From the NCBI GenBank assembly GCA_036639875.1, contig JAVWHX010000018.1, positions 1-36,487 of the forward strand: a DNA stretch of 36,487 nt, in the 5' to 3' direction. The translations under genes were made by a program, and so were the position numbers. Each line of letters begins with the position of its first letter. Positions within the stretch are counted from its first letter, which is position 1. Below the pieces are notes generated by a model. The model was given only the letters and a program-made list of their open reading frames with translations. It was not told the origin of the DNA and did no database searches. The DNA comes from JAVWHX01 sp036639875. Lineage in GTDB: Bacteria > Bacillota_I > Bacilli_A > Erysipelotrichales > Coprobacillaceae. Below are positions 15,657 through 24,276 of the stretch, in pieces.

Positions 15657-17037
15657 AAAAGAAAAGAAAGAATTACAAGATTCAACGACAGAATTCTTTT
15701 TAAAGGTTGTTCAAAAAGAAAAAGATCAAACTTCAAAAGAAAGTAATACAATGGATACTTTATCTAGTAAAAGGACAAAAACGTTGAAGAAGTTTGGAAA
15801 CTTCTATAATTACATTAATCAAATCTTAGATAAGATTTTAGCGAGTAAGTTAAGTGTTATGATATTGTCTTTATTGATGGCTGGAGTCTTGTTTTGGAGT
15901 ATTACAGGTGGTGATTTTTTAGTAGGACCAACTTCTGGAGATATTTTAAAAGATGTTACTGTTAATGTTGAAGGACTTGATGATTCGTTAGAATTGACAG
16001 GAGTTCCAGAGAAGGTAAATGTTGCATTAATTGGACCTTCATTAGATATATATACAACAAAATTGACGAAGAATTATGAAGTTTATTTAGATTTAAAAGA
16101 TTTTGAAAAAGGTGAATATACTGTTAATTTAAAAGGAAGAAATTTTCCTAATACTTTGCAGGTTATGGTTATTCCTGAATCATTAAAGATTAAACTAGCG
16201 CCAAAAGTGACTGCTAAATTTGATCTTGGTTATCGTTTTACAAATGAAGATAAATTAGATTCTAAATATTCAGTAAGTGTAGAAGAAATGGCTGTGTCAA
16301 ATGTAACAGTAAGAGCTGGACAAGAGACATTGCAAAAAATAGCCAAAGTAGAAGCATGTATTGATGTTTCTGAAAAGAATGATGGTTTTGAACAAGATGC
16401 AAAAATTAAAGCATTTGATAAGAATGGCAGAGAATTGAATGTAGAGATTGCACCTACAACAGTTCATGTAAAATGCCAAGTAACTTCTTATAACAAGGTT
16501 GTTGATGTGAAAGCAAACTTTGTAGGAGAAATACCACAAGGATATCAGATTGCTAATTATTCATTATCTCAAAAACAAGTCACTATTTATGGTCTAGAAG
16601 AAAAGATTAAAGATATTACTGAAGTCCGTGTTGATGTTGATGTGAATGATTTGAAAGCAACTTCAACAATGAGTGGCTTAACGATTAAAAAAGATGTTGG
16701 TATTAATAAGTTATCTACGGATACAGTTGATGTCAATGTAGAAATAGAAAAGGTTATTACTAAGAAGTTTGAGAAGATACCGATTACGGTATTAAATAAC
16801 TCAAAGAATTACAATGTGTCATTTGCTGGAGAAGGAAGTTTTGCAACTGTAGCAATTACAGGAAGTGAATCAAAACTTGCGACTTTTACAGCTGACAATA
16901 TACAAGCAACAGTTGATATTGATGGACTTCGAGTGGGAACTCGAAAAGTGAATGTTAATGTTGCTACGGATGATGAAAAGTTAAAAATCGAATTATTATC
17001 ATCTTCAAAAGTCACAATTAATATTGAAAGGAATTAG
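15646..17037 (+). CDS. cdaR: CdaA regulator CdaR (YbbR-domain protein)
   Basis: Membrane-anchored partner of CdaA, 463 aa. A charged N-terminal cytosolic part (about 1-60) leads to one membrane span (SVMILSLLMAGVLFWSIT), then a long outer region that looks like about four YbbR repeats, each with a valine-rich beta strand pair (for example KDVTVNVEGLDDSLELTGVPEKVNV and RVDVDVNDLKATSTMSG, given here only by their key stretches). The ATG at 15646 is nine bases after AGGAGG; earlier ATGs at 15640 and before are too close to it. It overlaps cdaA by 11 bases. In B. subtilis and others YbbR modulates CdaA activity. Confidence 0.9.
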   Translation: MSPRKEKKELQDSTTEFFLKVVQKEKDQTSKESNTMDTLSSKRTKTLKKFGNFYNYINQILDKILASKLSVMILSLLMAGVLFWSITGGDFLVGPTSGDILKDVTVNVEGLDDSLELTGVPEKVNVALIGPSLDIYTTKLTKNYEVYLDLKDFEKGEYTVNLKGRNFPNTLQVMVIPESLKIKLAPKVTAKFDLGYRFTNEDKLDSKYSVSVEEMAVSNVTVRAGQETLQKIAKVEACIDVSEKNDGFEQDAKIKAFDKNGRELNVEIAPTTVHVKCQVTSYNKVVDVKANFVGEIPQGYQIANYSLSQKQVTIYGLEEKIKDITEVRVDVDVNDLKATSTMSGLTIKKDVGINKLSTDTVDVNVEIEKVITKKFEKIPITVLNNSKNYNVSFAGEGSFATVAITGSESKLATFTADNIQATVDIDGLRVGTRKVNVNVATDDEKLKIELLSSSKVTINIERN

Positions 17038-17041
17038 AAAA

Positions 17042-18391
17042 ATGGGTAAATATTTTGGAACTGATGGTTTTAGAGGAGAAGCAAATGTTGATTTAACAGT
17101 TGAACATGCTTATCAAGTGGGAAGATATTTGGGATGGTATTATTCTCGCAATCATAAAGCAAGAGTTGTGATTGGAAAAGACACTAGAAGAAGTTCTTAT
17201 ATGTTTGAATATGCACTTGTTGCTGGTTTAACAGCAAGTGGTGCGGATGTTTATTTATTACATGTTACAACAACACCTTCTGTATCATATGTGGTGAGAA
17301 GTGAAGAATTTGATTGCGGGATCATGATTTCTGCTTCACATAATCCATATTATGATAATGGAATTAAAGTGATTGATGGTAAGGGTCAGAAGCTAGAAGC
17401 AACTGTTGAAAACTTAGTTGAAAAGTATATTGATGGTTTAGCTGATCCAATTCCTTATGCTACAAAGGATCAAATTGGAAGAACGATTGATTATGCAATG
17501 GGTAGAAATAGATATATTGGATATTTAATGAGTATTCCGACTCGTGCGTTTAAAGATATTAAAGTTGGTTTAGATTGTTCTAATGGTTCTTCTAGCGCGA
17601 TTGCTAAATCTGTATTTGATGCTTTAGGAGCACAAACTCATGTTATTAATAATGATCCTGATGGTGTTAATATTAATACAAATTGTGGTTCTACACATAT
17701 TGAAGTTTTACAAAAATATGTTGTTGAAAATGGTTTGGATGTTGGTTTTGCTTATGATGGTGATGCTGATAGATGTATTGCAGTTGATGAATTTGGACGT
17801 GTTGTAGATGGAGATTTAGTTCTTTATGTATGTGGATTAGAAATGAAACGTCATGGTGAATTATTAAACAATACAATTGTGACAACTATTATGAGTAATT
17901 TAGGTTTATATAAAGCTTTAGATAAAGCTGGTATTCAATATGAAAAAACGGCTGTTGGAGATAAATATGTTTATGAAAACATGGTTAAAAATGGTCATTG
18001 TATTGGTGGAGAACAATCAGGACATATTATTTTCTCTAAACATGCAACAACTGGTGATGGTATCTTAACATCATTAAAGATTATGGAAACAATGGTAGAA
18101 AACAAAAAGACATTGGCTCAATTAACAGAACCAGTAGAAATCTTCCCACAATTATTAATCAATGTTCGTGTAACAGATAAAAAGACTGCACAAGAAGATG
18201 AAGATGTTAAAAAAGCAGTGAAAGAAGTTGAAGAAGTATTAGGTGATGAAGGAAGAATTTTAGTAAGAGAAAGTGGTACTGAACCTGTTGTTAGGGTTAT
18301 GGTTGAAGCAAAGACTGATGAAATCTGTCATGAAAATGTATTAAAGGTTGTTAATGTTATTAAAGAAAAAGGTTACGCTGTAGAAAAATAA
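17042..18391 (+). CDS. glmM: Phosphoglucosamine mutase
   Basis: Cytosolic enzyme (449 aa) converting glucosamine-6-phosphate to glucosamine-1-phosphate for peptidoglycan. It starts MGKYFGTDGFRGEAN. The phosphoserine loop is MISASHNPYYDNG (Ser99), the metal-binding loop is DGDADRC, and the C-terminal phosphate site is RESGTEPVVRVM. The ATG at 17042 follows AAAGGA (17027-17032); a longer frame from 17024 has no site. It sits 4 bases after cdaR, completing the cdaA-cdaR-glmM operon; GlmM is known to bind and inhibit CdaA in several Firmicutes. A hairpin follows. Confidence 0.97.
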   Translation: MGKYFGTDGFRGEANVDLTVEHAYQVGRYLGWYYSRNHKARVVIGKDTRRSSYMFEYALVAGLTASGADVYLLHVTTTPSVSYVVRSEEFDCGIMISASHNPYYDNGIKVIDGKGQKLEATVENLVEKYIDGLADPIPYATKDQIGRTIDYAMGRNRYIGYLMSIPTRAFKDIKVGLDCSNGSSSAIAKSVFDALGAQTHVINNDPDGVNINTNCGSTHIEVLQKYVVENGLDVGFAYDGDADRCIAVDEFGRVVDGDLVLYVCGLEMKRHGELLNNTIVTTIMSNLGLYKALDKAGIQYEKTAVGDKYVYENMVKNGHCIGGEQSGHIIFSKHATTGDGILTSLKIMETMVENKKTLAQLTEPVEIFPQLLINVRVTDKKTAQEDEDVKKAVKEVEEVLGDEGRILVRESGTEPVVRVMVEAKTDEICHENVLKVVNVIKEKGYAVEK

Positions 18392-18413
18392 GTTTCACAT
18401 ATTATCACAAATT

Positions 18414-18440
18414 ATTGCCATATTATATGGCAATCTTTTG
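18414..18440 (+). terminator. Terminator of cdaA-cdaR-glmM
   Basis: attgccat and atggcaat arms around a short AT loop (18414-18434), then cttttg. The U tract is weak, so readthrough into the two-component genes is possible. Confidence 0.6.
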
Positions 18441-18469
18441 TATATAGTGATATATAGAGGTGATTAACT

Positions 18470-19126
18470 ATGAAATATCGTATAAATATAATTGATGATG
18501 AAAAAAATTTGAATGATTTAGTAAGAACTTATTTAGAAAAAGAAGGGTATATTGTGTATTCTTTCTATACTTATGAGGAAGCTTTTTTACATAGAGATGA
18601 TGATGTTCATTTATGGATTGTTGATATTATGCTTGATAAGAATAGTGGTTTTGATTTATTGAATGAAATTAAAGCTTGTAAGCCTAATATGCCAATTGTT
18701 TTTATGAGTGCTAGAGATCAAGAATTTGATCGTATTATAGGTTTAGAAAAAGGTAGTGATGAATATATTACAAAGCCTTTTAATGTTAAAGAACTTATTT
18801 TAAGAATACATAATGTATTAAAGAGAGTTTATAAGGATGATCCTGCTTTAATTAATATTGATGGTTATGCAATTGATGAAGAAAAACGTAAAGTATTATT
18901 TAATAATAATGAAATTGAATTAACAACAAAAGAATATGAACTATTAATATATTTTATTAAAAACAAGGGAATCGCGATTTCTCGAGAACAAGTATTAGCT
19001 AGAGTGTGGGATGAAAACTATTTTGGTAGTGACCGTGTTGTAGATGATACATTAAGACGTTTGCGTAAAAAGATGCCAGATCTTAATATTAAGACAATAT
19101 ATGGATTCGGATATCGTTTAGACTAA
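18470..19126 (+). CDS. OmpR-family response regulator
   Basis: Two-component response regulator of 218 aa. The receiver domain (1-115) has the acidic pocket IIDDE, phospho-acceptor Asp52 (WIVDIMLDKNSG) and Lys102 (ITKPFN). The C-terminal winged helix covers about 120-218 (ELTTKEYELLIYFIKNKG, then VVDDTLRRLRKKM and TIYGFGYRL). GAGGTG precedes the ATG. It is followed after one base by its histidine kinase. The target is unknown. The nearby cdaA-glmM operon is not proof of a link, although the weak terminator between them leaves it open. Confidence 0.92.
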   Translation: MKYRINIIDDEKNLNDLVRTYLEKEGYIVYSFYTYEEAFLHRDDDVHLWIVDIMLDKNSGFDLLNEIKACKPNMPIVFMSARDQEFDRIIGLEKGSDEYITKPFNVKELILRIHNVLKRVYKDDPALINIDGYAIDEEKRKVLFNNNEIELTTKEYELLIYFIKNKGIAISREQVLARVWDENYFGSDRVVDDTLRRLRKKMPDLNIKTIYGFGYRLD

Positions 19127-19127
19127 A

Positions 19128-20462
19128 ATGAAAAATGTATTATCTAAGATTAAATTTCTCAAGAAACTTTCACTTGTTCAACAATTAATTGTTGTTTTAA
19201 GTTCTATGGCTTTATTGATGATTGCTGTTTTAATGCCATTGGTTGATTATAATCTTCGTTCTATTATTGATGATCAAATGTATCAGTTATTAGAAGAATC
19301 TCAATATAGTATTGTTCATGATGAATATATGCCAAAAAACAGACAATCAAAGATGACATTTCATATTATTTATGATAGTTCTTCAAATACTTTTATAGAT
19401 ACAAAAATTCTTTCTCAAACAGCATTAAGTGAACTTTATACCGCTGTATTTGGTAGAGATTTAAATGAATTAGTAAGTTCAAGTAAAGAACAAGTATGTA
19501 ATAAAGGCAATTATAAAAATGAAACATATTATTATATGATTACAAAATATGATACTTCATATTATTTGATTTCAATTGCAAATAGTGATTATTCAACTGA
19601 TTTAATTTCATCTTTAAGAAATCAAATTATTTATATTCAATATGGATTCTTCTTAGTATTTGCAGCTGTTATGATACTTTGGGTATTAACATTGATTAAT
19701 CCTCTTAAAAAGATAAAGAGTTATATTGATACAATTAAAGATAGAAAAGATTCTGAACTGGTTATTGATAGGGAAGATGAGATAGGAATTGTATCTAAAG
19801 CATTGGTTGTTATGAAAGAAGATCTAGATAAACAAGAGAGTATTAAAGAAGAAATGATTCATAATATTTCTCATGATTTAAAGACACCGATAGCTTTAAT
19901 TAAAACATATGGACAAAGTGTTAAAGATGATATTTATCCTTATGGTGATAAGAATACATCAATGGATATTATCTTAGAGAATGCTGATAGATTAGATCAT
20001 AAAGTAAAGTCGTTCTTATATCTTAATAGATTAGATTATATTCAAGGTGAAAGTCAAGAAACAACAACTTTTGATATGAAACAATTGATTGAGAAAGTTG
20101 TAAGTCAAATGGATGCATTAAAGCCAGAACTTACGTTAGATACTGAACTAGAAGATATTAGTTTTATTGGTGATGAAGAACATTGGCGTGTAGCAGTAGA
20201 AAATATTGTTGATAATGCTTCAAGATATGCGAAGAGTCAAATTCATATTATTTTAAAAGATAAATATTTGGAAATATATAATGATGGTGATCCTATTGAT
20301 GAAGAAGTTTTGCCTTTCTTGTTTAATCCTTATGTTAAAGGTGTAAAAGGACAGTTTGGTTTAGGTTTATCAATAGTTAGTAAAGTATCATCTATGTATG
20401 GTTATGAAGTAAAAGCAATTAATCAAGAACAAGGTGTTAGTTTTATATTTACCAAGCAATAG
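19128..20462 (+). CDS. Sensor histidine kinase (VanS-like)
   Basis: Membrane kinase of 444 aa. Two spans (about residues 16-38 and 167-190) bracket a roughly 130-residue outer sensor region containing a single Cys. HAMP follows (191-240), then the H-box HNISHDLKTPIAL (His249), N-box VENIVDNASRYA and G-box GQFGLGLSIVSKV. The G1 region reads LEIYNDGDPID. It begins one base after the regulator stop with no clear Shine-Dalgarno, so translation probably depends on coupling. The domain order and short catalytic domain resemble VanS/PhoR kinases, but no resistance genes are adjacent. Signal unknown. Confidence 0.92.
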   Translation: MKNVLSKIKFLKKLSLVQQLIVVLSSMALLMIAVLMPLVDYNLRSIIDDQMYQLLEESQYSIVHDEYMPKNRQSKMTFHIIYDSSSNTFIDTKILSQTALSELYTAVFGRDLNELVSSSKEQVCNKGNYKNETYYYMITKYDTSYYLISIANSDYSTDLISSLRNQIIYIQYGFFLVFAAVMILWVLTLINPLKKIKSYIDTIKDRKDSELVIDREDEIGIVSKALVVMKEDLDKQESIKEEMIHNISHDLKTPIALIKTYGQSVKDDIYPYGDKNTSMDIILENADRLDHKVKSFLYLNRLDYIQGESQETTTFDMKQLIEKVVSQMDALKPELTLDTELEDISFIGDEEHWRVAVENIVDNASRYAKSQIHIILKDKYLEIYNDGDPIDEEVLPFLFNPYVKGVKGQFGLGLSIVSKVSSMYGYEVKAINQEQGVSFIFTKQ

Positions 20463-20499
20463 AAAAAGTAGGTTATCCAATTGGAAAGCCTACTTTTTT
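20463..20499 (+). terminator. Intrinsic terminator of the two-component operon
   Basis: Arms aaaaagtagg (20463-20472) and cctacttttt (20489-20498) with an inner tccaattgga palindrome, then T. Confidence 0.85.
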
Positions 20500-20780
20500 G
20501 TTTTATAAGAGTTTGAAAGTATCGATTATAAGGACTTTAAAAAATTGAATAACTTTTGCTTTCGGCATATTTTTTTGTTCTTTTATGATATAATTAATTA
20601 TAGAAAAAGAGTCAATATGGACATGTCAATCTATGATGGAAATACTTTATAAATCATATTGGTAAAGGAAGTTCTTTAATGCTTAGAAACTTTTTATAAG
20701 AATTAAAGTGTTAATGTTAGAAATAAACTTCATATGATAAACAGCGAAAAATTAACTAATTATGAAAATGGAGAATGATT
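20500..20780 (+). other. Long leader before the ORF6N gene, no convincing gene
   Basis: This 280-base stretch holds one good extended -10 (TGATATAAT, 20586-20594) and then about 185 bases of transcribed leader. It contains very short frames only: ATG at 20617 (11 codons: MDMSIYDGNTL) and ATG at 20679 after AAAGGA (6 codons). A one-base shift would join the first to INHIGKGSSLMLRNFL, which could be the relic of a small gene. I cannot assign anything firmer. Confidence 0.35.
20586..20594 (+). promoter_or_regulatory. Extended -10 promoter element
   Basis: TGA directly followed by TATAAT (20589-20594). No matching -35 is visible at 16-18 bases, as is usual for extended -10 promoters. It is the likely promoter of the ORF6N gene and its long leader. 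Confidence 0.5.
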
Positions 20781-21932
20781 ATGGACGAAAATAATGATGA
20801 GTATGTAGTACGAGCCAAAGAAGCAGAAGGGGATATTATAACTCAAACAACAGTGGCAGTTTTAGATAAGGAAAAAGTAATTGATTTAACTATTCAAGAG
20901 TATACAGATCTAGACATTCAAGGAATGATATATGAAATTAGAGGTCAACAAGTTATGTTGGATGCTGATTTGGCTTTATTGTATGATTATGAAGTTAAAA
21001 GACTTAATGAACAAGTAAAAAGAAATATTGAAAGATTTCCAGAAGATTTTATGTTCCGTTTAACAATGCAGGAATATGAAACAATCTTGAAGTCGCAAAA
21101 AGCGACTTCAAGTTATGGGGGACGAAGAAAATGCCCATATGCTTTTACGGAGCAAGGTATTTATATGTTGCCTTCTATTCTTAAAGGTAAAACAGCAGAA
21201 AAACAAAGTGTTCTAATTATAAGAACTTTTCGAAAAATGAGACATTATCTTGTTGAAAACAAACAACTATTCGGAAGTGCAGAGATACTTAAAATTACTC
21301 ATTCGTTGATTGAGGATAATATTAAGATAAAGGAAGAAATAAGTAATAATTATAGAGAATCTAAAAAGGATATCGGTGATGTAAAAAAGGATATTGAGTC
21401 TATCAAGAAAAGTATGACTACAAAGGATGATATGCAAAATACCATTAATAAAATATTGGATAGTTTTATTCCTAAAGAAAATTTAAAGCAATTTGTCTTT
21501 AAAGATGGTCAACCATTTGAAGCAAATGAAGCATATATTAATATTTATAAAGAAGCAAAACATTCTATCTATATTGTTGATGATTATATTAATTGTCATA
21601 CATTATCTTTGTTAAGTGCAAAGCAAGATAATGTTAATGTCATTATTTTTTGTGATAATAAAGGGAGAGGAAGTAATAGATTAAATGAGTTAGAATTCAA
21701 TAATTTTAATGTAGAATATCCTACTCTTTCTATGAAAAAGAATAATGGAAAATGTCATGATAGATTTATCGTTTTAGATTATAAATATGAGACTGAAAAG
21801 ATTTATCATTATGGTGCATCAAGTAAGGATGCAGGTAGGAAAGTTTGTTGTATAAGTCTATTTTCTACATCTCATATCATTCATTTGATTATTGATGCAT
21901 TATTAAAAAATAATAATTATATATTTAGTTAA
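20781..21932 (+). CDS. ORF6N-domain protein with coiled coil and PLD-like C-terminal domain
   Basis: Protein of 383 aa with a phage-type ORF6N DNA-binding domain at about residues 48-150 (IYEIRGQQVMLDADLALLY; VKRNIERFPEDFMFRLT; YAFTEQGIYMLPSILKG). A charged coiled coil follows (about 175-220, KKDIGDVKKDIESIKK). The C-terminal domain (about 235-383) has IYIVDDYIN, VIIFCDNKG, CHDRFIVLDY and YHYGASSKDAG, which looks like a phospholipase-D-like fold with a single modified HxK-type motif (HDR). The ATG at 20781 is seven bases after GGAG; the ATG at 20775 is too close. There are no phage genes around it, so it is an orphan. Function unknown; a phage-antirepressor-like or DNA-directed role is possible. 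Confidence 0.75.
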   Translation: MDENNDEYVVRAKEAEGDIITQTTVAVLDKEKVIDLTIQEYTDLDIQGMIYEIRGQQVMLDADLALLYDYEVKRLNEQVKRNIERFPEDFMFRLTMQEYETILKSQKATSSYGGRRKCPYAFTEQGIYMLPSILKGKTAEKQSVLIIRTFRKMRHYLVENKQLFGSAEILKITHSLIEDNIKIKEEISNNYRESKKDIGDVKKDIESIKKSMTTKDDMQNTINKILDSFIPKENLKQFVFKDGQPFEANEAYINIYKEAKHSIYIVDDYINCHTLSLLSAKQDNVNVIIFCDNKGRGSNRLNELEFNNFNVEYPTLSMKKNNGKCHDRFIVLDYKYETEKIYHYGASSKDAGRKVCCISLFSTSHIIHLIIDALLKNNNYIFS

Positions 21933-21938
21933 TAAAAA

Positions 21939-21956
21939 AACTGTCAATTGACAGTT
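21939..21956. terminator. Bidirectional terminator (ORF6N / SPFH)
   Basis: aactgtc (21939-21945) and gacagtt (21950-21956) around aatt, with A7 on the left and T-rich sequence on the right; it separates convergent genes. Confidence 0.75.
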
Positions 21957-21957
21957 C

Positions 21958-22881
21958 TTATTGTTTTGGTTTCTTTTTAGGATCTTTAATAATTTCAGCA
22001 ATAGATGTAACTGTTCCTGCAAGACCTTGTAATTCGCTAGGAATAATGATCTTTGTAGCTTCACCTTTAGATAATTCTTCTAATGCTTTAAATCCTTCTA
22101 ATGTAATATATGCTTGTGTTGGATCAGCGCTAGTAATGTAGTTAATTCCTTTTGCTTGAGCTTCATAAACAAGTCTTAATGCTTCGGCTTCACCAGTAGC
22201 ACGAGCAATTTTAGATTCTTTATCAGCATTGGCTTCAAGAATCATAGATTCTTTTAAACCTTCAGCAGTTAAGATAGCTGCAGCTTTTTGACCTTCAGCC
22301 TGTAAAATAGCTTGACGTCTTTCACGTTCAGCACGCATTTGTTTTTCCATTGCTTCTTGGATGTCACGTGGTGGAATAATATTTTTCACTTCTACACGGT
22401 GTACTTTAATTCCCCAAGGATCAGTTGCTTCATCAAGAATAGAACGCATTCTTGAATTAATGATATCTCTTGAAGTTAATGTTTCATCTAATTCAAGATC
22501 TCCAATAATATTACGTAATGTCGTTGCTGTTAAATTTTCAATAGCGTTTAATGGTCTTACAACGCCATAAGTAAATAATTTTGGATCTGTAATTTGAAAA
22601 TAAACCACAGTATCAATTTGCATAGTAACGTTATCTTTTGTAATAACTGGTTGAGGAGCAAAGTCAATAACTTGTTCCTTCAATGAGACTTTATTAGATA
22701 CTCTATCTAGTAAAGGAATCATTATGTGTAAACCAACATTACAAGTACGATTATAAGCCCCAATTCTTTCTACTACATAGGCATAAGATTGTGGCACGAT
22801 ACGAATTGTTTTTGCAATCACAACGATTGCGACAAGTCCTAAAATAACCATCCATAAATAATTCGTTATAAATTCTATCAT
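21958..22881 (-). CDS. SPFH/band-7 (stomatin-like) membrane protein
   Basis: Membrane scaffold protein of 307 aa. One N-terminal span (about 8-27) is followed by a band-7 domain (VPQSYAYVVERIGAYNRT; PLLDRVSNKVSLKEQVIDF; TTLRNIIGDLELDETLTSRD) and an Ala/Glu-rich coiled coil (EKQMRAERERRQAILQAEGQ). The C-terminal part, GLKESMILEANADKE to TAKPTQ-like ends, is typical of the QmcA/stomatin group. It lies downstream of an NfeD-like gene, the classic SPFH-NfeD pair thought to organise membrane microdomains. I see no truncation. The partner order is unknown protein, NfeD, SPFH in one minus-strand operon. Confidence 0.92.
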   Translation of the reverse strand: MIEFITNYLWMVILGLVAIVVIAKTIRIVPQSYAYVVERIGAYNRTCNVGLHIMIPLLDRVSNKVSLKEQVIDFAPQPVITKDNVTMQIDTVVYFQITDPKLFTYGVVRPLNAIENLTATTLRNIIGDLELDETLTSRDIINSRMRSILDEATDPWGIKVHRVEVKNIIPPRDIQEAMEKQMRAERERRQAILQAEGQKAAAILTAEGLKESMILEANADKESKIARATGEAEALRLVYEAQAKGINYITSADPTQAYITLEGFKALEELSKGEATKIIIPSELQGLAGTVTSIAEIIKDPKKKPKQ

Positions 22882-22899
22882 AAGATTATCTCCCTTTTA

Positions 22900-23325
22900 T
22901 TAAATTTTTTTAACAATAACATGAGCACCTTCAATTGAGATAACTTCAGCGTATTCGCCAGCTTCAATTGTTTCATTATTTTGGCTAGTTGCCATCCATA
23001 AAGTACCCATTACTTTTACTTCACCTTTATTGTCAGCAGTAATTCTTTCGGTAACTAAACAATGCTGACCAATTGTTCTATCTAAGTTCGTTTTAATAGT
23101 GTTGCCACGTAAATATTTTTTAGATATTGGTCTTGCACCAATAATACAAATAATAGATACTAATGCAAATACTACAACTTGAATTGTGAGACTTAAACCT
23201 AATGCTTCACATAATAAAGCACATAAAGCACCAACTCCAAACCAAATACTAACAAGGTCAATTGTTATAGCTTCAACAATAACTGAAACAACTAATATAA
23301 TTGTCCAAATAAGTGTGATAGACAT
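22900..23325 (-). CDS. NfeD-like membrane protein (short form)
   Basis: Short NfeD protein of 141 aa without a protease domain. Three or four hydrophobic segments cover residues 5-70, followed by a small OB-fold-like C-terminal domain (TIGQHCLVTERITADNKGEVKVMG; SIEGAHVIVKKI). Such proteins are encoded beside SPFH proteins and are thought to work with them at the membrane. It starts after a good purine-rich site (AAGGAGGG on the minus strand, plus about 23333-23340), 12 bases after the unknown upstream gene. Confidence 0.88.
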   Translation of the reverse strand: MSITLIWTIILVVSVIVEAITIDLVSIWFGVGALCALLCEALGLSLTIQVVVFALVSIICIIGARPISKKYLRGNTIKTNLDRTIGQHCLVTERITADNKGEVKVMGTLWMATSQNNETIEAGEYAEVISIEGAHVIVKKI

Positions 23326-23337
23326 TGATTTCCCTCC

Positions 23338-23703
23338 TTAAAGTTGTGCAATCATCACATGATGAATCACGTCATAAGTGACTTTAAACTTATAACATTG
23401 CTCTTTTGTAAAATCCAATTCAAATATTGAAGTGAGGTCATAGACAAACGACTTGTTTGAAATTCTTCCGTAACTTTTCCCTAAAGAAAAACGATGTAAT
23501 TGATCAGCTGGATAAATGTTATCATTGATTTCTTGTTTAGATACAGGTTTAATTCCAATTTGTCTTGCTTGTTTATCAATCCCAAGTAAAACATAATTGA
23601 CATCGTCGAAGTAGGCACAAGCTGCTTTGTTTAATGTTAAATTTGTTTCATAGACAGTTAGTGTCATCGTTGCAATATCATTTGTAGACCATTCAAAGTT
23701 CAT
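23338..23703 (-). CDS. Unknown 121-aa protein, first gene of the SPFH operon
   Basis: I do not recognise a family. The 121-aa protein is soluble, has no signal peptide, and alternates short beta-like stretches (YVLLGIDKQARQIGIKPV; SFVYDLTSIFELDF; CYKFKVTYDVIHHVMIAQL). The start ATG (23703) follows AAGGAGGGTG. It has a strong SigA promoter and is 12 bases from nfeD, so it is co-expressed with the SPFH-NfeD pair. It could be an accessory factor of that membrane system or a regulator; neither can be shown. Confidence 0.7.
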   Translation of the reverse strand: MNFEWSTNDIATMTLTVYETNLTLNKAACAYFDDVNYVLLGIDKQARQIGIKPVSKQEINDNIYPADQLHRFSLGKSYGRISNKSFVYDLTSIFELDFTKEQCYKFKVTYDVIHHVMIAQL

Positions 23704-23724
23704 TCTCTCACCCTCCTTAATACC

Positions 23725-23753
23725 ATTATATTATTAAAATTATTTTTTTGCAA
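23725..23753 (-). promoter_or_regulatory. Promoter of the SPFH operon
   Basis: On the minus strand TTGCAA (plus 23748-23753), 17-base spacer, perfect TATAAT (plus 23725-23730). Confidence 0.75.
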
Positions 23754-23778
23754 GATAATTAGATAAATATTTATTTGT

Positions 23779-23793
23779 TGTTGGTATACAACA
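23779..23793. promoter_or_regulatory. Possible operator (inverted repeat) at the redox-lipoprotein promoter
   Basis: TGTTG (23779-23783), GTATA, CAACA (23789-23793) form a perfect 5-5-5 inverted repeat over the -35 of the plus-strand promoter and close to the divergent SPFH promoter. The binding protein is unknown. Confidence 0.4.
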
Positions 23794-23813
23794 TGCATTG
23801 AATAGTTTATAAT
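23785..23813 (+). promoter_or_regulatory. Promoter of the thioredoxin-fold lipoprotein/deoD operon
   Basis: TATACA (23785-23790), 17-base spacer, perfect TATAAT (23808-23813), 22 bases before the first ATG. Confidence 0.6.
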
Positions 23814-23835
23814 ATAAAAAGTAAAGGATGGTTTT

Positions 23836-24276
23836 ATGAAAAAGAAGATATTATTAGTATTATTAACATTCATATTATGTGGATGTAATGCCACAACTAC
23901 ACCTACAAAAACGTTGAAAGAAAAAGTTAATCTATCTTTTTTCTATATTTCTACTTGTTCTGAGTGTAAAGCTTTTAAAGAAAAGGCTATTCCTTATATT
24001 GAAGAGAAACTTCATAATCAAGTCACAATAGAAATGTATGATTTGGATGAAGAAAAAACAGAAGCTGTTTATGATAAAGTGATTGATTCTCTTGATAATT
24101 TTGATGAAGAATTTTATGGGAAAGCACCGTTTTTATCTGTTGATGGATATTTTACTTTATTAGGATATACCCAAGGTGATGAAGAATATATTGTCTCTGA
24201 TATTGAAAAAGCTGTTAATAAAGAAGAATTAAGTTATGAATTAGAAGCTTATAGATTTTTATATAAGGAGTCATAA
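23836..24276 (+). CDS. Thioredoxin-fold lipoprotein (CSEC), first of a tandem pair
   Basis: Extracytoplasmic thioredoxin-like lipoprotein, 146 aa. The signal peptide ends in the lipobox LCGC (Cys17). A redox motif, CSEC (Cys41-Cys44), follows a beta strand (NLSFFYISTCSEC), and the cis-Pro strand KAPFLSVDGYF is present. These are the minimum features of a thiol oxidoreductase or thioredoxin-like protein. It is followed with no gap by a paralogue with CPVC. AAAGGATGG precedes the ATG. Possible role: thiol redox or metal handling outside the membrane of an anaerobe. No DsbD/CcdA partner is in the window. Confidence 0.75.
   Translation: MKKKILLVLLTFILCGCNATTTPTKTLKEKVNLSFFYISTCSECKAFKEKAIPYIEEKLHNQVTIEMYDLDEEKTEAVYDKVIDSLDNFDEEFYGKAPFLSVDGYFTLLGYTQGDEEYIVSDIEKAVNKEELSYELEAYRFLYKES

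Noticed and set aside
18470..20462. Vancomycin-resistance VanRS
   Set aside because: Only general OmpR and VanS-like kinase features are present, with no vanH/A/X-type genes nearby.
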